Source of the DNA: Chitinophagaceae bacterium
GTDB taxonomy: Bacteria > Bacteroidota > Bacteroidia > Chitinophagales > UBA10324
Assembly (NCBI GenBank): GCA_016704325.1
Contig: JADJAG010000011.1
Coordinates: forward strand, 186,001-250,000
Length of the DNA: 64,000 nucleotides
Reading direction: 5' to 3'
The translations under genes and the position numbers were made by a program. Below the pieces are notes generated by a model that was not told the DNA's origin, made no database searches, and was given only the letters and a program-made list of their open reading frames with translations. Positions 53,318 to 62,214 of this stretch are shown here, piece after piece. How positions within the stretch are numbered: position 1 is the stretch's first letter; each line of letters begins with the position of its first letter.

Positions 53318-54397
53318 TTATTGAATGATGGAAGATTTTAAGTAGTATTTATTTCGAAGCCAGAAAGCTACATTCACCAATGCGATAAGTGCAGGTACTT
53401 CTACCAATGGACCGATCACGCCGGCAAATGCCTGTCCGCTGTTGATGCCAAAGACTCCGATGGCCACTGCAATAGCCAATTCGAAATTGTTTCCTGCTGC
53501 GGTAAATGCTATTGACGCATTGGTGGAATAATCGGCTCCCATTTTTTTGGCAATAAAAAAACTCGTGATAAACATGATGACAAAGTATATAACCAATGGT
53601 ATGGCTATTCTGATAACATCCATTGGTATCTGCACAATCAGTTCACCCTTTAAGCTAAACATAACAACAATAGTAAACAGTAATGCAATCAATGTAATGG
53701 GAGAAATGAATGGGATAAATTTTTGCTGATACCACGCTTCACCCTTCCATTTTAATAAGAAATACCTTGTTAAGAAACCTGTCAAAAAAGGGATGCCTAA
53801 ATAAATGGCTACACTTTCTGCAATTTGTCCGATGGTGATGCTTACAACTGAACCTGTTATTCCAAACAATGGTGGCAGCACAGTAATAAACACAAATGCA
53901 TATACACTGTATAAGAGTACCTGGAAAATGCTGTTCAATGCTACAAGTCCTGCGGCATATTCCCTGCTTCCTTCAGCCAGTTCATTCCATACGATTACCA
54001 TGGCTATGCAGCGCGCTAAGCCGATTAGAATTAATCCAATCATGTATTCAGGGTAGCCATGCAAAAAAATAATCGCAAGGAAGAACATAAGCATTGGGCC
54101 AATGATCCAATTGAGTAACAAGGACACGCCAAGCACTTTAGTATTCTTAAAAACTTCTTTGAGTTTTTCGTATTTCACTTTGGTGAATGGCGGGTACATC
54201 ATCAGTATCAGTCCGATTGCCAAAGGGATATTGGTAGTGCCCGAAGAAAATGAATTAATAAATGCAGAGGAGGATGGAATGAAATAGCCAATCGACACGC
54301 CAATCACCATTGCCAAAAAAATCCAGAGTGTGAGGTACCGGTCGAGGAAACCTAATTTTTTTCTTTCATAAGCAGGGGCACAGTTGTTTGCAGTCAT
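53318..54397 (-). CDS. ACR3-family arsenite efflux transporter
   Basis: The 359-residue protein matches the ACR3/ArsB-3 type family: ten hydrophobic helices, and the invariant Cys130 in GLARCIAMVIVWNELA, which is required for arsenite efflux in characterised members. A further landmark is FTAAGNNFELAIAVAIGVFG. It expels As(III), possibly also Sb(III), at the inner membrane. It lies 48 bp after arsR and 9 bp before the metallophosphoesterase gene, and should be induced with arsR. Confidence 0.95.
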   Translation of the reverse strand: MTANNCAPAYERKKLGFLDRYLTLWIFLAMVIGVSIGYFIPSSSAFINSFSSGTTNIPLAIGLILMMYPPFTKVKYEKLKEVFKNTKVLGVSLLLNWIIGPMLMFFLAIIFLHGYPEYMIGLILIGLARCIAMVIVWNELAEGSREYAAGLVALNSIFQVLLYSVYAFVFITVLPPLFGITGSVVSITIGQIAESVAIYLGIPFLTGFLTRYFLLKWKGEAWYQQKFIPFISPITLIALLFTIVVMFSLKGELIVQIPMDVIRIAIPLVIYFVIMFITSFFIAKKMGADYSTNASIAFTAAGNNFELAIAVAIGVFGINSGQAFAGVIGPLVEVPALIALVNVAFWLRNKYYLKSSIIQ

Positions 54398-54445
54398 GTA
54401 AGTCTATTGACGAATTAAAGTCTTAGAATAGATTAAAGCAAAAAT

Positions 54446-54775
54446 TCAATGGCACGCTTCTTTAGCATAATAAGTCACAAAGAACTGATCACACTCTTTT
54501 TTCACCTGCTGCCATACCTTTTCATTAATACAATAACTGACACGGGTACCTTCCACACAACCTTTGATGAGGCCGATATGCTTCAGTTCTTTTAAGTGCT
54601 GAGAAATAGTGGCCTGCGCTAAACCTAATTCACCTACCAACTCACCACAGATACAATGTTCCGATTTAACCAGTTGCTGAACAATAGCTATCCGGGCAGG
54701 ATGGGCCATTGCTTTGAATATGGCAGCCAGCCTGTTTTGCCTGGCATTGAATTTTTCTTTCTTAGTGGTGCCCAT
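54446..54775 (-). CDS. arsR: ArsR/SmtB-family transcriptional repressor
   Basis: The 109-residue protein has a winged-helix DNA-binding domain (AIFKAMAHPARIAIVQQL, LGLAQATISQHLKELKHIGLIKG) and a Cys-rich SEHCICGELV segment that matches the As(III)-binding ELCVCDL motif of ArsR proteins. An additional Cys lies in the GCVEGTRVSYCINEK region. Arsenite binding releases the repressor from the operator. A 16-bp near-palindrome (54779-54794) lies just before the start codon. The unit continues with ACR3 and the metallophosphoesterase. Confidence 0.93.
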   Translation of the reverse strand: MGTTKKEKFNARQNRLAAIFKAMAHPARIAIVQQLVKSEHCICGELVGELGLAQATISQHLKELKHIGLIKGCVEGTRVSYCINEKVWQQVKKECDQFFVTYYAKEACH

Positions 54776-54778
54776 TTG

Positions 54779-54794
54779 ATCGCAATATTACGAT
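54779..54794. promoter_or_regulatory. Candidate ArsR operator
   Basis: The sequence ATCGCAATATTACGAT is a 16-bp palindrome with one mismatched pair, located 3 bp upstream of the arsR ATG. It has the size and position expected for an ArsR half-site pair that overlaps the promoter. Confidence 0.6.
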
Positions 54795-54813
54795 ACATAT
54801 CCAAAGGCACCAA
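54783..54813 (-). promoter_or_regulatory. Promoter of the arsR unit overlapping the operator
   Basis: On the minus strand TTG (54811-54813) and TAATATTG (54783-54790) are 20 bp apart, matching the Bacteroidota consensus with one change. The -7 box falls within the operator, so bound ArsR would block RNA polymerase. The resulting transcript would have almost no leader. Confidence 0.5.
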
Positions 54814-55157
54814 CAGTGGTGTGGTTTTTATTTGCATCATTGTTTTTTGGATATACCGCAATCTTGCAGGTTGGCACCCCGGATTTTTCTAAGTATTCAG
54901 ATGGTAAAACAACGCTTCATCAAAGCCCGGATACCAGGTTGGAGAAGCATCAGTCAATGACTTTATCAACACAGCGGGAGTCATCCTGATCATGTTTTCA
55001 GGATCTTTTCATTTCAGTAACAGCTGCTGAAGTAAATTCAGCAAGAGAGCTTTAATTGAACATTTTGGGTAGCTTCTAAAAAAAATTCCATCCACTTTAT
55101 GGAATTCAGTCATCCTGCTGCATCTACCGGCAGTAATTGATAGAATTCCATCAGCCG

Positions 55158-56042
55158 ATGCAAGCAACTTCCATAAATCTTTCTGCAAACTACAAGACCT
55201 TTGGTGTCCATGTCATTGACAGTATACAATGGTTCATACGTGATGCACGCCATTACCAGATCCTGTTCTTATCTACCTTTTTATTGTATGGCATTACCAG
55301 CCTGCAGTGGGATATGAATCCGACGATAATGGCCGCGGCCTTTACAAGTTGTTTTATCACACAGTACCTCTTTATTGTTTTGCGAATGAATGACCTGCAT
55401 TCATTAAAGAGTGCGATGATCTCCTCACTTAGTTTGTGCCTCATGCTGAAAACCAACGATCCTTTAGTCATGCTCCTGGCAGGAACATTGAGTATCTCGG
55501 GGAAATTTCTGCTAAGGTGGCGTCATCCGACGGTTGGAAAAATTGGTGGCGGTTGGAAGCATTTTTTCAATCCAACCAATTTCGGAATAATTACCACCAT
55601 CGTCATAACAGGAAATGCATGGATCTCTCCCGGCCAATGGGGCAGCGATGGCCTGCTTTTGTTTGGTATCGGTTTGCTGGGACTCTTCGTTCTGCTCAAA
55701 GTAAAACGATTGGATATTGCCATTGCATTCTTTACGGTGTTCTGCCTGTTAACTTTTACCAGGAATGTAGCCGTGTTGGGATGGTCAGCTGACGTGTTCT
55801 TTCACCAGTTCACCAGTGGTACCCTGCTCTTGTTTACTTTTTTTATGATCACCGATCCTGTATCAACACCCTCTCATAGAATAGCCCGAATCTGCTGGGC
55901 TGTCCTGGTCGCTTTTTTGGCTTTCTACCTGGCAACCTATGAGTTCATCAATGGTGCACCACTATGGGCATTGTTCTTTCTTTCCCCGCTTTCTGTGCTT
56001 TTCGATAAATTATTTCTTCACCCTAAATTTTCATGGTTATGA
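55158..56042 (+). CDS. RnfD-like polytopic membrane protein, orphan
   Basis: I chose the ATG at 55158 (MQATSINLSANYK, 294 aa); a TTG at 55137 would add 7 residues. The protein has about 10 hydrophobic helices and resembles RnfD/NqrB: GKFLLRWRHPTVGKIGGGWKHFFNPTNFGIITTIVITG and FTSGTLLLFTFFMITDPVSTP, where the SGTLLLFTFFMITDP-type motif carries the flavin-attachment Thr/Ser in RnfD. No other rnf or nqr gene is present in the window. Its 3' end overlaps the DUF2330 gene by 10 bp, so the two are translationally coupled and probably act as one membrane unit. A redox or flavin role is inferred. Confidence 0.85.
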   Translation: MQATSINLSANYKTFGVHVIDSIQWFIRDARHYQILFLSTFLLYGITSLQWDMNPTIMAAAFTSCFITQYLFIVLRMNDLHSLKSAMISSLSLCLMLKTNDPLVMLLAGTLSISGKFLLRWRHPTVGKIGGGWKHFFNPTNFGIITTIVITGNAWISPGQWGSDGLLLFGIGLLGLFVLLKVKRLDIAIAFFTVFCLLTFTRNVAVLGWSADVFFHQFTSGTLLLFTFFMITDPVSTPSHRIARICWAVLVAFLAFYLATYEFINGAPLWALFFLSPLSVLFDKLFLHPKFSWL

Positions 56043-57694
56043 AAAAGTTGCTCAAAGATGTAAGGACAATGCCTGCATCAGCATTAAATGAAACATTTCA
56101 AAGAATAGTCAACCGGCAGTATCAGAAAGCCGGACGAAGGCATTTGACACCAATATTTGTCGCATGGCTGATAGCAGCAACAATCATTATTGGTGCTTCC
56201 AGTGCAAGGGCCTTTTGTGGTTTTTATGTTGCAAAGGCAGATGCTTCATTATTCAACAAGACTTCACAGGTAATCCTGGTGCGGGAAGGCAACCGTACCA
56301 CTATCACCATGTCGAGCGATTTTGAAGGCGATGCAAAAGATTTTGCCATGGTAGTTCCGGTTCCTGTTGTATTGCAGCGTAATGAGATCAAGACCGTGCC
56401 TGCGCAGATTTTCACCACACTGGATGGTTATAGCGGTCCGCGCCTGGTAGAATATTATGATGAGAATCCATGCCAGGTTATTGAAAGATATGAAATGGAT
56501 CAGCTGAGCGGAGTGGAAGAAGCAATGCCTTCTGAAGCTGTCGCTAAATCTTCAGCCGACAACTATCATGTTAAAATAGAAGCGCGGTATACTGTGGATG
56601 AATATGATGTATTGTTACTTTCCGCCGATGAATCTTCCGGGTTGGAAAAATGGCTGGTAGCCAACGGTTACCGGATTCCTGAAGGAGCAAGGGAAGTGCT
56701 GCAGCCCTATATCAACAGCGGTATGAAATTTTTTGTGGTGAAAGTGAATCAGGAAGAACTGAAGAAGAAGGGAACAACTTTCCTGAGTCCACTCCAGATC
56801 ACCTTTAACTCACCCAAGTTTATGCTGCCTATTCGGCTGGGCATGGCCAATGCTAAAGGCACACAGGATATGATCGTTTATGCATTTACGCCAACGGGCC
56901 GTGTGGAAACCACGAACTACAGGACGGTGAAAGTACCTACTGATAAAAATGTTCCTGAATTTGTACAGCATTACTTCGGACAGTTTTATGTTGATACCTA
57001 CCGCAAGCACCGTCGTGAACAAGGTGCAGCCAATGTGTTCCTGGAATATGCATGGGATGTAAGCGGCAGCGTAAGGCAATTTTGTGATCCCTGTACCGGT
57101 CCTCCACCTATGTTGCAGGATCTCATTACGGCCGGTGTAGATTGGGTGCAGCAATACCACTACGGCTACAACGGTAATGTGTTTTTCACCCGTTTACATG
57201 TAACGTATGATCGCAAGAGTTTTCCGCAGGATCTTCAGTTCCAGGAAACACCTAACAAGGAAAACTTCCAGGCACGCTATATCATAACGCATCCTGCCTA
57301 CGGAACTTTTGATTGTGAAGAGGGCGGAAGATATATAAAAGCTACGCAACAACGTCGCACCCGTGAACTGCAGCAGCTGGCCTTGCTTACCGGTTGGGAA
57401 ACATCAGGCTATGGAGCCTACATCAGCAACTTCAACTATTCACCGGATGGACCACCGGTTTACCGCAAGGCGACGGTGCCTGCTGAGAAAAAACTTCCGC
57501 AAGACACCATTAACAGGTTTGTTCCGGAAAAGAATCCCGGGCAGATTGATCAGGGAGCTTTTAATGTGCCTTTTAATAGTGATTCACCGGATGATGATGG
57601 AAACGGGCATGCAGGAATCTGGATCATTCCGGGTATGGTAATGTTATTGGCATTGATGTTTTTTTCAGGCAGAAAGAAAACCGTGGCTAAGTAA
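56033..57694 (+). CDS. DUF2330 protein, membrane-anchored
   Basis: The 553-residue protein has an N-terminal hydrophobic helix after a cytoplasmic stretch (residues ~45-60), then the DUF2330 pattern beginning CGFYVAKADASLFNKTSQVILVREGNRTTITM, with GDAKDFAMVVPVPVVLQ and LDGYSGPRLVEYYDENPC. A second hydrophobic helix lies at the C-terminus (WIIPGMVMLLALMFFSG), followed by a basic tail. DUF2330 has no established function; members are exported, Cys-containing proteins. It overlaps the RnfD-like gene by 10 bp. A terminator follows at 57712. Confidence 0.88.
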   Translation: MVMKKLLKDVRTMPASALNETFQRIVNRQYQKAGRRHLTPIFVAWLIAATIIIGASSARAFCGFYVAKADASLFNKTSQVILVREGNRTTITMSSDFEGDAKDFAMVVPVPVVLQRNEIKTVPAQIFTTLDGYSGPRLVEYYDENPCQVIERYEMDQLSGVEEAMPSEAVAKSSADNYHVKIEARYTVDEYDVLLLSADESSGLEKWLVANGYRIPEGAREVLQPYINSGMKFFVVKVNQEELKKKGTTFLSPLQITFNSPKFMLPIRLGMANAKGTQDMIVYAFTPTGRVETTNYRTVKVPTDKNVPEFVQHYFGQFYVDTYRKHRREQGAANVFLEYAWDVSGSVRQFCDPCTGPPPMLQDLITAGVDWVQQYHYGYNGNVFFTRLHVTYDRKSFPQDLQFQETPNKENFQARYIITHPAYGTFDCEEGGRYIKATQQRRTRELQQLALLTGWETSGYGAYISNFNYSPDGPPVYRKATVPAEKKLPQDTINRFVPEKNPGQIDQGAFNVPFNSDSPDDDGNGHAGIWIIPGMVMLLALMFFSGRKKTVAK

Positions 57695-57711
57695 GTTGAT
57701 ATTTATTAAGT

Positions 57712-57742
57712 AAGCGCAGGATGCTGGTCCTGCGCTTTTTTT
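57712..57742 (+). terminator. Intrinsic terminator after the DUF2330 gene
   Basis: The 10-bp stem AAGCGCAGGA / TCCTGCGCTT with a six-base loop runs into a T-rich tail, about 17 bp after the stop. Confidence 0.88.
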
Positions 57743-57790
57743 ATTGCTTATCCAACCTTTAGAAAGCTTGTTGCATCTTTAGATTGCACA

Positions 57791-59176
57791 ATGCAACGGC
57801 AATTCTATCAATTAATTTTCAAAGTCCCGGTAAGTGGAAAGTTCTGTAGCAGTTACTTCCATGCAACCTGTTTGCTTTTTGCATGTGTAGTATGTTTAGC
57901 ACTAAAGGCAGGTGCTCAGAATGCTTCATTGCTATTGTCTAACTACCATCATGCCGGCAACAAAGCTGTTAAAGAGAAAGCCGCAAAAGCAATTGTAAAA
58001 GCGGGGATTCCATTTGATTCGGTATACATTTCATTGCAAAAAGGCAGAAACTACACCGCACAAGTAAGCAGGGGTTTCCTGAAATGGGACCGTCATACTA
58101 AAGAAGGCATACATCTTTTTGCATTGGTATTGATACCATGGAATTATTCTCCTGAAAAAAAATGGCCGGTTCGTGTCGTATTACATGGCGACATCTCTCA
58201 TATGGATTCTTATAACGTATTCCGTTTTATTGATACCACGCAGGCAGCATACCGATCCGTTCAGGAGATTCGAGTGTATCCTTCAGGATATTTCGCGGCC
58301 CGATGGTATTACAAAATTCAGTATGAAAATGTGATACAGCTATTGGATAGCATAAAACAGTTGTACAATGTGGATGAGAACCTTGTTTCACTTGGTGGTT
58401 TTTCTGATGGCGGTACGGGCACTTATGCTTTTGCCAATTACGATGTTACGCCATTCAATTGTTTCCTGCCTTACATTGGAAGCTGTGGTTCATTAAGGGT
58501 TTTAGGAATCAAACAGGCCTACTTCAACAATTACCGTAACCGGCCGTTCTTTATTGAAAATGGAAAACAGGATGAAACTTTTCCACCCTCCGTGGTAATG
58601 CCCTATGTCGAGCAAATCATGCGCCTGAATAACGACGTCAGCTTCTTCATGATTGACACGAGTGGACATAGTCTGAAATGGATGCCGTTATTAAAAGATT
58701 CTATTGACCATTTTGTGTTGTCTCATCCCAGAAATCCGTATCCTGATTACATCGTCTGGCAAACAGAACACCCTACTATTTTTAACCGCAATCATTGGGT
58801 GCTGATAACGGGAATAGGAAAAACGGCCAGTAATGCACCGGAGTTGATTGACTATAATGAAGTGGTAATTAATGGGCAATACAGGCAGGCTTTCCGCCGT
58901 GACAGCCTGGCGGGACTTATGGAAGCAACAGTAACCGGTAATACGATAACCGTTCGAACAAAAAATATTACCAGCTATAAATTGTTGCTCTCCCCTGAAC
59001 AGGTCGATTTTTCAAAACCATGCACTATTATCACAAATGGAATTTTGTCTTTTGAAGGGTTACTTGATAAAGAGGTTTCCGTATTACTAAAATGGAACAG
59101 CCTCGACAACGACAGAACAATGCTTTATGGTGCTGAAATGAATATTCAGGTTGGTAAAACATTTAAGTCGCGGTAA
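57791..59176 (+). CDS. Secreted alpha/beta-hydrolase
   Basis: The 461-residue protein has a hydrophobic N-terminal export segment (about 24-42, cut near LKAGAQ). The alpha/beta-hydrolase core shows oxyanion-type VVLHGDI near 130, the nucleophile elbow GGFSDGGTG with Ser205, ENGKQDETFP with Asp261 and DTSGHSLKW with His293, a plausible catalytic triad. The ~120-residue C-terminal part is beta-rich, like a small Ig-type module. It would hydrolyse an ester or peptide outside the cytoplasm; the substrate is unknown. It resembles the esterase/PHB-depolymerase type. Confidence 0.78.
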   Translation: MQRQFYQLIFKVPVSGKFCSSYFHATCLLFACVVCLALKAGAQNASLLLSNYHHAGNKAVKEKAAKAIVKAGIPFDSVYISLQKGRNYTAQVSRGFLKWDRHTKEGIHLFALVLIPWNYSPEKKWPVRVVLHGDISHMDSYNVFRFIDTTQAAYRSVQEIRVYPSGYFAARWYYKIQYENVIQLLDSIKQLYNVDENLVSLGGFSDGGTGTYAFANYDVTPFNCFLPYIGSCGSLRVLGIKQAYFNNYRNRPFFIENGKQDETFPPSVVMPYVEQIMRLNNDVSFFMIDTSGHSLKWMPLLKDSIDHFVLSHPRNPYPDYIVWQTEHPTIFNRNHWVLITGIGKTASNAPELIDYNEVVINGQYRQAFRRDSLAGLMEATVTGNTITVRTKNITSYKLLLSPEQVDFSKPCTIITNGILSFEGLLDKEVSVLLKWNSLDNDRTMLYGAEMNIQVGKTFKSR

Positions 59177-59300
59177 TTGAAGTTTTTTAATGAACGCAAC
59201 CTTTAGTATATTTCATGTTGCCGAAACAGCGAAAGCCACATCGGTAACCTGCCATCTGTAGTGTTCAGGGTAATACCATTTCCGGTTTAATCTTTCAGGA

Positions 59301-60638
59301 ATGAAACAACAGTATTATTCAGTTATCCGCTGCCTGGATCTTATGCTTATTATTATGATCGGAAACTACTCCGGTATTTTAATCAGGTCGCAACTGATCT
59401 TCATAGTATGTTTTTGCTTCAAACAGCCGGTGATGGCGCAACAATTTAAGCCCGGTTATGTATTGCTCAATAATGGTGATACGCTTCACGGATTGATACA
59501 AACGGAGAACTGGGGGAAAGCTCCGTTGAAAGTACAGTTCAAAGCATCGGCCACTGAAACATTACATACTTACTCACCTCTACTTATTCACTCTTTTAGA
59601 ATTAAAGGCGGCGACTGGTATTTTAGTTATGTAGGTGATATTGATCCATCTTCTTTAAACGACGATCAGTTAGATTATAATCCTTTTCCCGATACCGTGC
59701 GGGTGGCCATGTTTATCAGGTCGGTGGTGATGGGGAAATTGAGTCTTTACTATGCCCGTGATTATAACGACAGGGTGCATCTTTTTATTCAGAAAGACGG
59801 TGGGGCGACAAGGGAATTGAACTACAAAAAGTATTACATAGAAGAGCGGGTTCTCGCGGATTATCGTAATCAGATTACGCGCCGTACCATCATGGCAAAC
59901 CAAATATACAAGGAGCAACTGACCAACCTGATGGCAGATTGTCCGGCCGTAGCCATCGGCATCGTTTCTCAGCCACTGTCCTATTCCAAAAATGATATCA
60001 TGGAACTTGTTGTAGAATATAACCGCTGTAAATCAGCCAAAACCAGTTTCGTGGAAAAGAAGGAAGCCTGGCATTTTCAAGTGCGTGCCCATGCAGGAAT
60101 TAACTATGCGCGTTTGCAATTCAAGAGTGCCACGAATACTTATATCGGTGGTGCCACAATGGAAAATGCCCTTGGTTATGCATTCGGACTTTCGTTGAAT
60201 GCAGTGTTGCCACGTACCGGTAACAGCTGGAGTATCTTTAACGAACTGATGCTGCGGGATTATAGCTCAACCGGTGTTTCAGGTACAGCACCGTTTAAAG
60301 AGCAGCGGCCCGTGAAGATGGATCTTATCTACGTGAAGCTGGGAACGATGATCAGGTATCAGTTTACCGGTTCGGCTGCACAACCTTTCCTGCAGGCAGG
60401 TATCACGAATAGTGTTGCTTTAAAAACAACCAACCTGGAAACCGATAGTTCAGGGCTAACGTACAACTTTCTTCAATATTTCAGAACCTATGAGCAAGGC
60501 CTTGTTTTTGGAACTGGTATCGAATATAAAAGCGTAACCTGGGACATACTGCTGGAATTTTCCAATGCCATGTCAGGATATTCTGATGTGAAGAGTGGTT
60601 TCACAACATGGTATGTTATGATGGGATATAAGTTTTAA
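59301..60638 (+). CDS. Outer-membrane beta-barrel protein, unknown function
   Basis: The 445-residue protein has a basic N-terminus and a hydrophobic segment (~30-48), then a soluble region (GYVLLNNGDTLHGLIQTENWGKAPLKVQFKASA.. to ~270) and a beta-barrel C-terminal half (from about 270) with alternating strands ending in the aromatic YVMMGYKF. The layout is common in Bacteroidota annotated as hypothetical or porin-like. The N-terminal part may form a binding or anchoring domain. No neighbour suggests a substrate. Confidence 0.75.
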   Translation: MKQQYYSVIRCLDLMLIIMIGNYSGILIRSQLIFIVCFCFKQPVMAQQFKPGYVLLNNGDTLHGLIQTENWGKAPLKVQFKASATETLHTYSPLLIHSFRIKGGDWYFSYVGDIDPSSLNDDQLDYNPFPDTVRVAMFIRSVVMGKLSLYYARDYNDRVHLFIQKDGGATRELNYKKYYIEERVLADYRNQITRRTIMANQIYKEQLTNLMADCPAVAIGIVSQPLSYSKNDIMELVVEYNRCKSAKTSFVEKKEAWHFQVRAHAGINYARLQFKSATNTYIGGATMENALGYAFGLSLNAVLPRTGNSWSIFNELMLRDYSSTGVSGTAPFKEQRPVKMDLIYVKLGTMIRYQFTGSAAQPFLQAGITNSVALKTTNLETDSSGLTYNFLQYFRTYEQGLVFGTGIEYKSVTWDILLEFSNAMSGYSDVKSGFTTWYVMMGYKF

Positions 60639-60766
60639 CAAGAAGGATGATGGCCACAGGCTTCTATTCAGGCAGCTCCTGAATGCCGCAAACTGCAACC
60701 ATTCATTATTGTGCCTTTACAGCTGTTTGCAAAATTCCGGAGCGAAAAGCCAATGCAAGGCATCCT

Positions 60767-60799
60767 AAAAAAACGGAACAAGCGATGCCTGTTCCGTTT
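60767..60799 (-). terminator. Intrinsic terminator after the 60820-61551 gene
   Basis: On the minus strand the stem ACGGAACA / TGTTCCGT with a nine-base loop is followed by about seven T residues. It lies 21 bp after the stop. Confidence 0.8.
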
Positions 60800-60819
60800 G
60801 TAACAAAAGGATGCTGTCG

Positions 60820-61551
60820 TTACTTCACATACGACCTGAGTTCCTCATTAAAATCAACCACCACTTCATTCCAGGTGGTCATCATTTTAGCCCAGCTTCC
60901 TGCGCCATTCAATTTTTCGTAAGCTTCTTTCACTTTCCAATCCGCAGCCCAATCAGCAAGACTGGTGTAGCTGGTGAGGTAGGCCACATCTGCATCACCC
61001 GGTGTGTGTACCATGCTGCGATACACCATAAAAGCCCGGTCGCCCATTGATTCGTAAGCCTTCTTCACCTTACCGGTCAACTCATTGAATCGCTCCATTT
61101 CTCCGCGTTTTACATCAATGGCCCAAACATCATAATGTCCCGACTTTGTGAGTATCTCGCGGCCAAATGACAGGTTGGCATCCAGTTCCCAAAGTTTGGG
61201 TTCACCATATTCTTCTATAAGTGGGTCAACAGTCTTATTCCAGTCTTCATCGTGCGCACCTTTGTCTGGTCTTGAATCAATCGACGCATAAGTAGTCGGG
61301 CCCATCAGCCACACGTACCAGCCGGACTTTGCTCCATAATCCACGGAACGGAGCCCTGCTACATACGGGCCTTCAGGATGGTATTTGGCATTGTGCGCTT
61401 TGATAGCGTTTTCCAGTTGTTCATTCATACCCCGCTTAGGTAAGATGTACATGGTTTCAGTCACAGGATTCGTTGCCTGGGCGTATGCGGGTGATGCAGC
61501 AGCAGCCAGTATCAGCGCCGTTACTACCACAAAAAATAATTTGTTACGCAT
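60820..61551 (-). CDS. Secreted protein with possible paired ferredoxin-like (NIPSNAP-type) folds
   Basis: The 243-residue protein has a signal peptide (MRNKLFFVVVTALILAAAASPAYAQ). Two halves look similar in kind: the first (VTETMYILPKRGMNEQLENAIKAHNAKYHPEGP) and the second (GHYDVWAIDVKRGEMERFNELTGKVKKAYESM) both begin with a beta strand and a long helix, the pattern of dimeric alpha-beta barrels. I do not recognise the family with certainty; function is unknown. The gene is followed by an intrinsic terminator. Confidence 0.7.
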   Translation of the reverse strand: MRNKLFFVVVTALILAAAASPAYAQATNPVTETMYILPKRGMNEQLENAIKAHNAKYHPEGPYVAGLRSVDYGAKSGWYVWLMGPTTYASIDSRPDKGAHDEDWNKTVDPLIEEYGEPKLWELDANLSFGREILTKSGHYDVWAIDVKRGEMERFNELTGKVKKAYESMGDRAFMVYRSMVHTPGDADVAYLTSYTSLADWAADWKVKEAYEKLNGAGSWAKMMTTWNEVVVDFNEELRSYVK

Positions 61552-61682
61552 GGTGATTTTGGATTTTGGTTAATGATTTAGGAAATATAAGCATTGTTTG
61601 CCTGGAAAACGATGATAACAAGAGGAAGGATAAATTTTTATTATACGAAATCTTGCAATGCTATATCCAGCCCAGAATATCA

Positions 61683-61908
61683 GGGTGCATACCAAATTGT
61701 CGCGCAAGTACTGTTTAACTATTTGGTTTTTGGGGGCCCCCCCCCCCCAAAAAAAAAAGTTTTTTTGGGTGTTTTTTTCCCGGGGGGGGGGAGCCCCCGA
61801 AAAAAAAAAAAAAAACCCCCCCGCCGGGCCCCCCCCCCCCCCCCGCGGGGGGGGTGGGGGGGGCCCCCTTAAAAAAAAAAGGGGGGGGAGCGCAATTGGT
61901 ATGCACCC
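61683..61908. mobile_element. MITE-like element, GGGTGCATACCAAATTG family, copy 3, interior unreliable
   Basis: The left end GGGTGCATACCAAATTG (61683) and right end CAATTGGTATGCACCC (to 61908) are inverted, and the 8-bp direct repeat GAATATCA flanks the element exactly (61675-61682 and 61909-61916). The left arm matches copies 1 and 2 for about 45 bp, then from about 61729 to 61889 the sequence is runs of G, C, A and T. The length (226 bp) equals the other copies, so the runs most likely replace an ordinary interior and are a sequence or assembly error. Confidence 0.8.
61729..61889. repeat. G/C/A homopolymer runs, probably artefact
   Basis: About 160 bp of poly-G, poly-C, poly-A and poly-T runs, with no counterpart in the other copies, fill the interior of MITE copy 3. 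No gene should be called here. Confidence 0.85.
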
Positions 61909-62177
61909 GAATATCAGCTGCGCCAGTATTCAAGTTCCCAATCTGTTCAAAGGTTTTTCTGGTGCAAAATGGGACGTATCAATTAAGAATGGAATGATGA
62001 TTGCAAAGAATTTCGCTCTAAAAAAAATACGGTGTACACGACAGCACAATGCTAGTCGAAAATGCTGCAATAGTTACTGCTGATAATACCTTGGCTGTTA
62101 ATTGATCGATTGTCATAAGCAAAGCCCGGCACTTCTCCTTTTTTTATTTGCGCTTACATTGATATAATTGACGTAAT

Positions 62178-62214
62178 TAAAAATCGGCTGCTTAACGACA
62201 AGGCAGCCGATTTT
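62178..62214 (-). terminator. Intrinsic terminator after the M4 protease gene
   Basis: On the minus strand the stem AATCGGCTGC / GCAGCCGATT with an 11-base loop is followed by a T-rich run. It lies about 25 bp after the stop. Confidence 0.82.

Larger units (their letters stand above)
54776..55157. other. Intergenic region of about 380 bp, ars promoter and RnfD-like upstream region
   Basis: The first ~40 bp carry the ars promoter and operator. The rest holds two short inverted pairs (ATCCTGA / TTCAGGAT near 54995-55015 and AATTCCAT / ATGGAATT near 55085-55108) with no gene. No consensus promoter for the plus-strand gene was recognised. Confidence 0.45.

Noticed and set aside
61594..62083. Proline/glycine/lysine-rich frames across the homopolymer region
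   Set aside because: They arise from the G/C/A runs inside MITE copy 3, which look like a sequence or assembly error.
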